From Gemmatimonadales bacterium UBA2960 (GTDB lineage Bacteria; Gemmatimonadota; Gemmatimonadetes; Longimicrobiales; Gaopeijiaceae): a stretch of DNA of 7,051 nt. Positions 1 through 6,457 of the stretch are shown here, piece by piece. How positions within the stretch are numbered: position 1 is the first letter of the stretch; every line of letters begins with the position of its first letter. Where the stretch lies: assembly GCA_002348465.1 (NCBI GenBank), contig DEBI01000130.1, positions 1-7,051 of the forward strand, read 5' to 3'. The position numbers were made by a program, and so were the translations under genes. The notes beneath the pieces were generated by a model. The model ran no database searches. It saw only the letters and a program-made list of their open reading frames with translations, and had not been told where the DNA came from.

Positions 1-31
1 ACTGAGCGAAAATGCTTTAGTTAAGAATTTG

Positions 32-61
32 ATCATACTTGGAAAGTATATCGTTGTTCAA
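32..61 (-). promoter_or_regulatory. Possible sigma70-type promoter reading out of the left edge
   Basis: On the minus strand, TTGAAC (61-56) and TATGAT (37-32) are spaced by 18 bases and match 4 and 5 of 6 consensus positions. The pair lies just beyond the terminator hairpins, where a promoter for a further leftward gene would be expected. An inverted repeat, ATACTT/AAGTAT with a 3-base centre (35-49), overlaps the spacer and -10 element and could be an operator. No gene is visible in the remaining bases, so the target lies outside the window. Confidence 0.35.
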
Positions 62-67
62 TGCAAA

Positions 68-100
68 GGGAGGCGCGCCCGCAAAGCGGACGCGCCCCCC
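68..100 (-). terminator. Second, very stable GC hairpin after susD (probable intrinsic terminator)
   Basis: As minus-strand RNA, GGGGGGCGCGTCCGC (100-86) pairs over all 15 positions with GCGGGCGCGCCTCCC (82-68) around a TTT loop, using two G-U pairs. Both of those become mismatches if the plus strand is transcribed, so the hairpin fits the direction of susCD. It is followed by TTTGCATTG, a short and imperfect U-rich run. With the neighbouring hairpin it probably forms a double terminator closing the susCD unit. Confidence 0.65.
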
Positions 101-121
101 TCACAACATTTCGGCGAGGAA

Positions 122-150
122 GCCGGAAGGGCCACTAGGGCCCTCCCGGC
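122..150 (-). terminator. First GC-rich hairpin after susD (probable terminator element)
   Basis: As minus-strand RNA, GCCGGGAGGGCC (150-139) pairs over 12 positions with GGCCCTTCCGGC (133-122) around a 5-base loop, with one G-U pair. Read as plus-strand RNA, that pair becomes an A-C mismatch, so the structure favours leftward transcripts. It begins 20 bases after the susD stop. The bases that follow (TTCCTCG) are not a proper U-tract, so it may protect the mRNA end rather than terminate alone. Confidence 0.55.
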
Positions 151-170
151 GACAACTTACCTCTGAGAAC

Positions 171-1505
171 TTAACCGCAGGACGGCACGTTCTCGTTAGC
201 GCGACACTCCACGACCGTGATCGGAAGCATCATGCCAGGCGAGGTCATCGCCTGCGAAGCAGCCTGCCACTTCGGATCCGTCAGACCCCAGCGATACATA
301 TCCTGGAGCCTTAGACCCATGAACAGAGTGTTTGCTCTGCGTGTGTGTGACAGCGCAACAACTGCATCAGCAACACCCGCTGTAGGCGACGTTCCCGCTG
401 CATACGCACTCATGCCATCCAGATCCACTCGGATCTTGTTGATGGCGGCAGCGAAACCAGCAGCATCACCAGCGTTCAGTGCATCTTCTGCTACGATGAG
501 ATGCATGAGACGCTCGGACGCCATGGTAAGAGGTGCGTACTGGTTGGTTCCGTACTGCGTATGGGCCTTAGAAACGGCCACATCCGCAACACCTGAATAC
601 GGGTCCATTAGCGCAATAGCACCTCGGGAAGTACCACCCGGGCCAGTGTTGGCCACGAGGGTCTGATCCCACTGGTTCTCACCACGCGAGTTCACGTTAC
701 TGTGCTGTGGGCTCGACGTGGATGACGAGGAGAACCCGACATTAAACTGCCAGTCGGAGCCCGCCACAGCGGCCAAAACGGCCTCTGCATCGGCGACAGC
801 TGCGCCAAAATCTAGCGCACAGCCGGTCCCGTCAGATAGAGTACAACCGCTAGCGGAAGGATTAATAGCATCCCAGATAGCCGCAGACATGTGCGCGCGT
901 GCACGCATCGCCTGAGCCTGCTGGGCGACAGTAGCGTCGCCCCCGGCCATCGCTTCGGTGAAGTCCGCGATCGCACCCGTAATGACGCTCTTCATGTTAG
1001 CCGGACCGATCGGTGTCCCTGAAGTCTGCTTATCAGAGAAGACGTAGTCCTCCTGACTCTCGCCGACAAAGAGATTGATCATGCCACGGTAAAGAAGCGC
1101 GCGGGCCAGCAACGCATTGGTTGCGTCGCCGTTGGCTACGTGTTCACGAACGATGTTCACTGCGTAGTCAGCCATCCATGTGGCCTGACCCAGTGACGGG
1201 AATGCCCCATCGGTGAACTCATTTAAGGGATCACCGACGAATCCTTGGTCGAGCTGGCCCCATGCATCGCGGGAACCAGTCCAGTAGAGCTCGTCCGATA
1301 CTACTGCAGGACCTTCCCAAACATCAGAAGCGGCCCGTGACACAGCACGGAGAGAACCGTTGACCACGCCCTCAGCTGCCGCAGGCAGCTGAACGGACTC
1401 CTCAACCAGGTTGTTTGGGTTGTTGACGTCCAGAAGGTCGCCGCACCCAGTCATGCTCAACGCTCCGATTAGAACGAGCGCCGAAACTTTTCTTGTATTT
1501 AGCAT
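171..1505 (-). CDS. SusD/RagB-family outer-membrane nutrient-binding lipoprotein
   Basis: A 444-residue lipoprotein that should sit on the cell surface as the lid of the SusC transporter encoded just upstream and capture its ligand. Seen: Lys/Arg-containing N-terminus, hydrophobic ALVLIGALSMTG and lipobox Cys21, then DLLDVNNPNN at 23-32, a start typical of SusD-like proteins. Helical TPR-like segments follow (for example ALLARALLYRGMINLFVG at 131-148 and AQQAQAMRARAHMSAAIWDA at 194-213). The C-terminal SusD signature RRANTLFMGLRLQDMYRWG is at 389-407, and LPIT at 427-430 precedes the end. It is shorter than the ~500-550 residues common in Bacteroidota, which fits Gemmatimonadota-type SusD proteins. 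Two close cysteine pairs (221/229 and 434/443) could form loop disulfides. The frame opens at 1625, but the added 40 residues lie inside susC, lack a signal and bypass the ribosome binding site, so the start at 1505 is chosen. The substrate is unknown. Confidence 0.93.
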   Translation of the reverse strand: MLNTRKVSALVLIGALSMTGCGDLLDVNNPNNLVEESVQLPAAAEGVVNGSLRAVSRAASDVWEGPAVVSDELYWTGSRDAWGQLDQGFVGDPLNEFTDGAFPSLGQATWMADYAVNIVREHVANGDATNALLARALLYRGMINLFVGESQEDYVFSDKQTSGTPIGPANMKSVITGAIADFTEAMAGGDATVAQQAQAMRARAHMSAAIWDAINPSASGCTLSDGTGCALDFGAAVADAEAVLAAVAGSDWQFNVGFSSSSTSSPQHSNVNSRGENQWDQTLVANTGPGGTSRGAIALMDPYSGVADVAVSKAHTQYGTNQYAPLTMASERLMHLIVAEDALNAGDAAGFAAAINKIRVDLDGMSAYAAGTSPTAGVADAVVALSHTRRANTLFMGLRLQDMYRWGLTDPKWQAASQAMTSPGMMLPITVVECRANENVPSCG

Positions 1506-1513
1506 TTTTATAT

Positions 1514-1519
1514 CTCCCT
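1514..1519 (-). promoter_or_regulatory. susD ribosome binding site overlapping the susC stop codon
   Basis: AGGGAG on the minus strand lies 8 bases before the susD ATG at 1505 and shares a base with the susC TAA stop (1519-1521). Ribosomes ending susC would sit on this site, so translational coupling of the two partners is likely. It also argues against the longer open frame that begins at 1625 inside susC. Confidence 0.8.
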
Positions 1520-4500
1520 TAGAACGTGACACGCGTTGACAGCGTGAAACGGCGTGGGAGTGGCAGGGCCCAACCTTCGGTACCCTGTAGGAAGTTACAG
1601 TTAAGACCACCGTTACAACGACCAATCACGTTGGTCTCGGGGTCCATCCCGGGATACTCACTGCCAGGCATCCAGAGCATGAGGTTACGACCACCCAAGT
1701 TGATTGTGGCGGTACTGAGTCCCCAGCCCTCGACAATGCTCGACGGCACCCGGTATGTGAGGGAGAGTTCGCGGAAGCGAATCATGTTCGCATCGTAGAT
1801 GCCGTTCATTCCCGACATCGGAGCTAGACCCTCGATCTTTTGCGCCCACTCAATCGCGGCGTCTAGACGCTGCTGAGCAGATGACGCGGGGTTCTGCATC
1901 GTCGAGAACAAACGAGCGGCCAACGGCGTGTTACGGCCGATAACTGCGTTTGCACGACGGAACATACCAGACAGATCCTGCGTCTGGCCGCCCCATTTGT
2001 AGTCGAAGTTCGCTGCAATCTCAAAGTTTGAAGCAAACGACATGGTCGTTCCGAACGAGCCAGTAAAGTCGGCGTTCGGCTTACCCATGAGCGTCTGCAA
2101 CAGACCCGAGCCACAGTTATTCGACGACACGCCACCATTCGGCGTATCGAAATCGCTGTTCCCAATCGCGAGAGGCTTGAAAGAACTTGGGCTTCGCGGA
2201 GTCGCGAAGTACTCAAGCGCCTGCTCGGTCGTAGGCACCTGACACACACCGTCTACCGGGGTCAGGATATTGAGCGGAATCGCTACATTCGCGAGTACCG
2301 CGCCGAAGTACGAACCCGGGGCATAGCCCTCAAGTAGGTAGTTCCGGTAACGTGGGTAAGAACCACCCGTCTTGAGCGGCGGAGCGCCACCGAGTGAAAC
2401 GATCTCTTCGTCGAGGTATGCCGTGTTCGCAAACACGTTCACGGACAGTGCCTCAGTTTGGAGCACGTTGCCTCGGATAGATGCTTCGATTCCCTGTCCT
2501 GCTAGCTCACCAATGTTGACGAGCTGAGAAGCTGTGAATCCACCAGTGACCGGGAACTGACGGGCCACCATGGCATCGTTAACGGTACGATTCCAGTACG
2601 TCACATCGACAGACCAGCTGTCGTTGAACAGACCCAACTCGGTACCGACTTCCCATTCAGTGGACACCTCAGGCTTGAGTGCCTGGTTTCCAAGGTTCGC
2701 CGGAGCAACACCCGGACCAACTTCAGACGGCGCCGGGTTGAAGGTGGTGAACTTGTCAAAGGCGCCCGGCTGGAGGCCGGAACGTCCGAGCGCAGCACGC
2801 ACCCGGAATGTCGAGAAGGTGTCGTTACGCCAATCAAGCCCCTGACTCGGAACAATCGAGATCGACGCCTTCGGATAGAAGGCCGTTTCGAACTCAGTAC
2901 CGAAGGCAGAGTTGGCATCCCAGCGACCACCGACCGTTGCGAAGACCCAGTCATTCCAGCCTACCTGATCCTGGAGATAACCACCCAACTGGGTGACCCT
3001 CAACCAGCTCTCAGATGCGGACTGGTTTGAGAGCGCAGAAAGCGTCTCAAGACCAGGACCTGGGAACACGGAACCGCCACCACCAGCGCTCTGGCGCTGA
3101 CGGAGGAAGCCCTGAGCACCGAACAAGAATGTGTTCTCGATCGCGTCACCGAAGTTACGAATCCAAGAACCTTTCATATCCGCGGTGATTTCACGGCTGC
3201 GATCTTCGCGGACCGTACGGTCACCGTAAATGTTGGCGTTCGTAAAGTCATCAACATCGTGACGATACGGGCGACCAAACACACGATCATCGGACGTGAA
3301 GTCCAAGCCGAAGGTTCCATCAAGACGGAAACCATCAGCCGGCGTGTAGCCGATCGTGGTGCTCCCCGCAAAGTGCGAGGACGCCGCGTTGTTCATCTGA
3401 TACGTGAACTCACGCGTTGTACCGAATGCCGGAGCACCGTAGTAGTTCGACCCCGGGCCTGTCTCGGCCTGAGGCGTGGCCCGGCGCAGCTGGCCCATGA
3501 GCATCGAGCTGAACACACCGTAGATGTTGTTACCATTGTCGGGCGTGTGCTGCTGCATGTCCGAGAAGAGAGTGCTGATACCGATCCGCACCTTCGAGCT
3601 CGGGTTGATCGTAAAGTTCGACGTGATACCAGCACGTCTGTTTGTGTCCGTCTCAGGGGAAATCCCGTCAACTGCAGGGAAGGCACCCTCCAAGTCCATA
3701 ATGCCGTCCTCATAGGAGTACCGGCCGGAAATGAAGTAGTTGAACACCTCCGAACCGCCCGTAACGGACGCGGAGTAGTTTTGCCCTAATCCATTAGAGA
3801 GGATGTCCGAAATTGCGTCATACTCGAAGACTTCGAACGCCTCCGGAGAGACGCCGAAGCGCGACTGGACGCGCTGCTGAAGCGTGGCACACTCAGCTGC
3901 ATCCGTTCCACAATCGCGACCAATGAAGTCAGCTAGCGGGAGAATGCGGCTGTTGTTCGGAGTGATCTGAGTCCAATCCGCCTGAACGGTGAACTGCGGA
4001 GCACCAGCACGACCTCGCTTGGTGAAGATCTGGATCACGCCGTTGGATGCCTCGGTGCCATACAGCGTTGCGGCTGCAGCACCCTTGAGGATCTCGACGC
4101 GCTCAATCGACTCCGGAGGGATGTCATCGAGTCGGCTCGGGTTACCCGTACCTGACAGGGAGACCGCAGAGCGGTCGACCCGAATTCCGTCGACGTAAAT
4201 GATGGGCTCGTTGAGCTGTGATAGCGAAGACGAGCCACGGATACGAATCGCCGCACCCTCACCGGTAGCACCGGACGAGGGAAGCGCCACAACTCCCGGC
4301 TCACGGCCGGCGATCATCTGAGAGAAATCAGAGATCGGAGCATTATCGAGCGTTGACGCATCAAGCGTCGCGATCGTGTTACCTAGTTTTCTCTTCTCCG
4401 TGGCAATTCCTGCTCCAGTCACCACCACCTCATCCAGGGTGATAGCGGTCTGATCTAGCCCGAAATCCTGAACCACGGACTGCCCTGCTCCGACCGTAAC

Positions 4501-4803
4501 GGTCGCAGAACCAGAGCGATAGCCGACGATCTCAGCGACGATCGTATGCTCGCCGGCCGGAACGTTCAGCAGGAGATAACGACCCGCGGCGTTCGTCAGA
4601 GCACCGATGCCGGTACCCTCGATGTACACCTGGACCGCCTCCAGTGGGCGCTGCGAAGCAGCATCCCGCACCGTACCCACTAACGTCCCAGTTGCCTGAG
4701 CCGCTACGGGTGCCGGTGCCCATCCGAACATCGCGACAAGAGCCAGTACTAGGCCTCCCCGCAACAATCCGGATGTGAGACGTGCAGACGTTGATGACGT
4801 CAT
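1519..4803 (-). CDS. SusC/RagA-family TonB-dependent outer-membrane transporter
   Basis: A 1094-residue outer-membrane beta-barrel that should import a bound oligomer using TonB energy, with the next gene's SusD as its surface lid. Seen: a signal peptide at 1-37 (hydrophobic GLVLALVAMFGWAP, cleavage near AQA); a carboxypeptidase-regulatory-like beta-sandwich at about 38-115 (GTVRDAASQRPLEAV, GRYLLLNVPAGEHT); the SusC linker LDEVVVTG at 123-130; and a plug at about 131-265 with IRIRGSSSLS at 187-196, PIIYVDGIRVD at 200-210 and RVEILKGAAAATLYG at 235-249. The long barrel runs to 1094 and ends RVTF, with the terminal Phe typical of outer-membrane proteins. The C-terminal SusC signature is visible (MIRFRELSLTYRVP at 1007-1020, YPGMDPE at 1050-1056). 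Six cysteines occur as pairs (298/305, 854/897, 1063/1069). No enzyme gene lies beside it, so the substrate is unknown; saccharide or peptide uptake are both possible. The transporter family is certain, the substrate is not. Confidence 0.95.
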   Translation of the reverse strand: MTSSTSARLTSGLLRGGLVLALVAMFGWAPAPVAAQATGTLVGTVRDAASQRPLEAVQVYIEGTGIGALTNAAGRYLLLNVPAGEHTIVAEIVGYRSGSATVTVGAGQSVVQDFGLDQTAITLDEVVVTGAGIATEKRKLGNTIATLDASTLDNAPISDFSQMIAGREPGVVALPSSGATGEGAAIRIRGSSSLSQLNEPIIYVDGIRVDRSAVSLSGTGNPSRLDDIPPESIERVEILKGAAAATLYGTEASNGVIQIFTKRGRAGAPQFTVQADWTQITPNNSRILPLADFIGRDCGTDAAECATLQQRVQSRFGVSPEAFEVFEYDAISDILSNGLGQNYSASVTGGSEVFNYFISGRYSYEDGIMDLEGAFPAVDGISPETDTNRRAGITSNFTINPSSKVRIGISTLFSDMQQHTPDNGNNIYGVFSSMLMGQLRRATPQAETGPGSNYYGAPAFGTTREFTYQMNNAASSHFAGSTTIGYTPADGFRLDGTFGLDFTSDDRVFGRPYRHDVDDFTNANIYGDRTVREDRSREITADMKGSWIRNFGDAIENTFLFGAQGFLRQRQSAGGGGSVFPGPGLETLSALSNQSASESWLRVTQLGGYLQDQVGWNDWVFATVGGRWDANSAFGTEFETAFYPKASISIVPSQGLDWRNDTFSTFRVRAALGRSGLQPGAFDKFTTFNPAPSEVGPGVAPANLGNQALKPEVSTEWEVGTELGLFNDSWSVDVTYWNRTVNDAMVARQFPVTGGFTASQLVNIGELAGQGIEASIRGNVLQTEALSVNVFANTAYLDEEIVSLGGAPPLKTGGSYPRYRNYLLEGYAPGSYFGAVLANVAIPLNILTPVDGVCQVPTTEQALEYFATPRSPSSFKPLAIGNSDFDTPNGGVSSNNCGSGLLQTLMGKPNADFTGSFGTTMSFASNFEIAANFDYKWGGQTQDLSGMFRRANAVIGRNTPLAARLFSTMQNPASSAQQRLDAAIEWAQKIEGLAPMSGMNGIYDANMIRFRELSLTYRVPSSIVEGWGLSTATINLGGRNLMLWMPGSEYPGMDPETNVIGRCNGGLNCNFLQGTEGWALPLPRRFTLSTRVTF

Positions 4804-5063
4804 GTCCGTCCTCCCAGCTTTGAGTTGGACAAATAGAATCACCTACACCGAACCCTCAATGGCATCCGGCAAAGGGTGCTGATACAACGTACCTAAACCC
4901 ATGAACACCAACGCCTTACGACACTGATGCTTACGGGGGACTGCACTCTACGAACACAACTCGAAATCACGTGTTTGTGAGACTTGCTATGGGTAGAGGA
5001 AGGGAAAGGTACGGCACCCCACCCTGAGTGGCAACAACCCTTGTGATCACTGCACTTAGTCGA
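4804..5063 (-). promoter_or_regulatory. 260-base intergenic region between ridA and susC, expected to hold the susCD promoter
   Basis: This is the largest non-coding gap in the window, and all flanking genes read leftward, so it must hold the end of the ridA transcript and probably the start of the susCD transcript. The best promoter-like pair I found on the minus strand is TTGAGG (4854-4859) and TCTATT (4832-4837) with a 16-base spacer, each matching 4 of 6 consensus bases. It would start RNA near 4825 and give a leader of about 20 bases carrying the ribosome binding site. The match is modest. An 8-base palindrome GTGATCAC lies at 5043-5050, just after the ridA stop. I see no convincing intrinsic terminator for ridA, so read-through into susC is possible. 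Confidence 0.4.
4810..4815 (-). promoter_or_regulatory. Strong Shine-Dalgarno that fixes the susC start at 4803
   Basis: GGGAGG on the minus strand lies 6 bases before the ATG at 4803. An upstream in-frame ATG at 4842 would add 13 residues (beginning MILFVQ) and would place this site inside the coding region. The start at 4803 also gives a textbook signal peptide, so it is preferred. Confidence 0.8.
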
Positions 5064-5450
5064 TCATGCAACCTTCGCAACGCACTCTATTTCAACATCA
5101 CAAAACTTCGGTAGTGCACCCGCCTGAACAGCAGCTCTAGCAGGCCGGTGGTCTCCAAAATGACGGGCATACACAGCATTCATCTCAGCGAAGGTGTGCA
5201 TGTCCGAAAGAAACACGGTGGTCTTCACCACAAGGTCCATCCTCGAACCCGCCGCCTCTAGCACCGCCCGAAGATTCGTGAGGACGAGTTCAGTCTGCTC
5301 GGTCACACTCCCGGTGTTCATTTCACCGCTCTTGGGGTCGAGTGGGATCTGCCCGGAACAAAAAACCCACCCCTCAGTCACAATCGCCTGGGAATAGGGG
5401 CCGATTGCCGCGGGGGCCTCCTCCGTATGCACTGACTCCAGCTTGCTCAT
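5064..5450 (-). CDS. ridA: RidA/YjgF/UK114 family reactive enamine/imine deaminase
   Basis: A 128-residue protein, the usual full length for the family. RidA trimers hydrolyse reactive enamines and imines such as 2-aminoacrylate, released by PLP-dependent dehydratases, to 2-keto acids and ammonia in the cytoplasm. Seen: AIGPYSQA at 15-22, CSGQIPLDP at 31-39, VVKTTVFLSDM at 74-84, MNAVY at 90-94, PARAAV at 103-108 and VEIECVA at 119-125. Arg105, the carboxylate-binding residue of the deaminase-active RidA subfamily, is present, as are Tyr19, Ser32 and Glu120, which correspond to the active-site residues of E. coli RidA. It therefore looks catalytically active rather than one of the Rid paralogs lacking this arginine. 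The ATG overlaps the kinase stop as ATGA (5447-5450). A GGAG at 5456-5459, 5 bases upstream, confirms the start. Its place behind a D-amino-acid PLP enzyme suggests, by inference, that it clears enamine intermediates made by that enzyme. Confidence 0.94.
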   Translation of the reverse strand: MSKLESVHTEEAPAAIGPYSQAIVTEGWVFCSGQIPLDPKSGEMNTGSVTEQTELVLTNLRAVLEAAGSRMDLVVKTTVFLSDMHTFAEMNAVYARHFGDHRPARAAVQAGALPKFCDVEIECVAKVA

Positions 5451-6457
5451 TTGTTCTCCGTTGGATTCGTATGGGATTTTGCCTCGATGTGCTCGAGGAT
5501 CTCTTCGGGCGATACTGTCGCGACACCGGACTTTGTAACACCCACAGCAGCAGCATGATTTGCTATATACGCTGCCTCGACTGGACTTCCACCAGCCGCC
5601 ATCACGGTAGCGACGACCGCTGTCACTGTATCACCCGCTCCCGAAACGTCATATACCGTTCTAGAGGCACCAAAAAGGCGGTCGTGTCCACCACCTTCAA
5701 CGTCCAATGCCATGCCTTCAGGGCCTAGGGTCAACAAAAGACAGCTACATGAAAGGTGTTCTCGGGTTTGCTTCATCCATAGAGGGTCATCCGGATAGAT
5801 ACACGCACCCAGAGCATCGCCTAGCTCCTTAGCGTTCGGCTTGAATACCGTAGCCCCTGAGAACGAGAAGAAATTGCGCCGCTTTGGGTCAACCACGCTC
5901 GGAATACAGTGCTCGGATGAAGCACGCATAGCCGCATCGATGACGTAGCGTGACAGCACACCCTTATCGTAATCTTCAATGACAATGACGTCTGTGTCGG
6001 TTGCCAGAGTCTGGAGCCCCTTCACTAGTTGCGTAGCTACAGAAACGTCTAATTCGGAATCATCCTCACAGTCGAAGCGCACCATCTGCTGGTGGCCGGC
6101 CATAACCCTCGTCTTTACTGTGGTCGGGCGACTCGGGGTCGTGACAATACCAGAGACATCAACTCCTTGCCGTTGCAGGGCAGAATAAAGGATCTGACCC
6201 TCCGCATCGTCCCCAAGGCAACCAACTACCGAGCACTTTCCACCAAGGTTTGAGATGTTCGCAGCTACATTCCCGGCGCCACCGACAGCGTCCTGATGAT
6301 CTTCCACCCGAACAATAGGCACCGGAGCCTCGGGCGAGACTCTCTCCACTACTCCAGATATGTACCTGTCGAGCATGAGGTCACCCACCACCACTGTATC
6401 GACAGTACGGACCCTATCGAGCAACTCCTTTGCTCTGCGATGAGTCAGGATCGCCAA
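5447..6457 (-). CDS. hldA: D-glycero-beta-D-manno-heptose-7-phosphate kinase (stand-alone RfaE domain I / HldA type)
   Basis: A PfkB-family sugar kinase of 336 residues. It should phosphorylate C1 of D-glycero-beta-D-manno-heptose 7-phosphate with ATP in the ADP-heptose route to LPS inner core. Seen: GDLMLDRY at 25-32 followed by VSPEAPVPIVRV at 40-51, the hallmark N-terminal signature of RfaE/HldE kinases; GGAGNVAANI at 59-68; DYDKGVL at 162-168; VDPKRRNFF at 189-197 with FKPNAKE at 205-211; and the PfkB ATP/anion-hole motif VSGAGDT at 271-277, with Asp276 as the expected catalytic base. The protein ends about 60 residues after this motif, so the nucleotidyltransferase half of bifunctional HldE is absent. 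The first codon is TTG. Upstream in frame there is only a stop (TAA) and no ATG or GTG, and the next in-frame ATG lies inside the conserved GDLMLD motif, so the TTG at 6457 is the best start (the TTG at 6424 is a poorer choice). The gene overlaps both neighbours, which suggests one operon with translational coupling. Confidence 0.9.
   Translation of the reverse strand: MAILTHRRAKELLDRVRTVDTVVVGDLMLDRYISGVVERVSPEAPVPIVRVEDHQDAVGGAGNVAANISNLGGKCSVVGCLGDDAEGQILYSALQRQGVDVSGIVTTPSRPTTVKTRVMAGHQQMVRFDCEDDSELDVSVATQLVKGLQTLATDTDVIVIEDYDKGVLSRYVIDAAMRASSEHCIPSVVDPKRRNFFSFSGATVFKPNAKELGDALGACIYPDDPLWMKQTREHLSCSCLLLTLGPEGMALDVEGGGHDRLFGASRTVYDVSGAGDTVTAVVATVMAAGGSPVEAAYIANHAAAVGVTKSGVATVSPEEILEHIEAKSHTNPTENK

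Noticed and set aside
39..314. A 91-codon plus-strand frame running through the hairpins into susD
   Set aside because: Its first half is the hairpin region and its second half is antisense to susD. There is no Shine-Dalgarno and no recognisable protein.
217..666. A plus-strand open frame of 149 codons opposite susD
   Set aside because: It lies entirely antisense to the well-supported susD gene, its translation has no recognisable domain, and long antisense frames are expected in GC-rich coding DNA.
1506..1625. N-terminal extension of susD by 40 residues
   Set aside because: It is encoded inside the 3' end of susC and would bury the lipoprotein signal. The start at 1505 has a good ribosome binding site and an immediate signal peptide.
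3259..3789. A plus-strand open frame of 176 codons opposite the susC barrel
   Set aside because: It is antisense to susC, with an Arg/Val-rich translation lacking known motifs. It is explained by the codon bias of the opposite strand.
4969..5050. Palindromes CACGTG and GTGATCAC in the ridA-susC gap as operators
   Set aside because: Such 6- to 8-base palindromes arise often by chance, and neither has a second copy or symmetric flanks, so they are not listed as separate sites.
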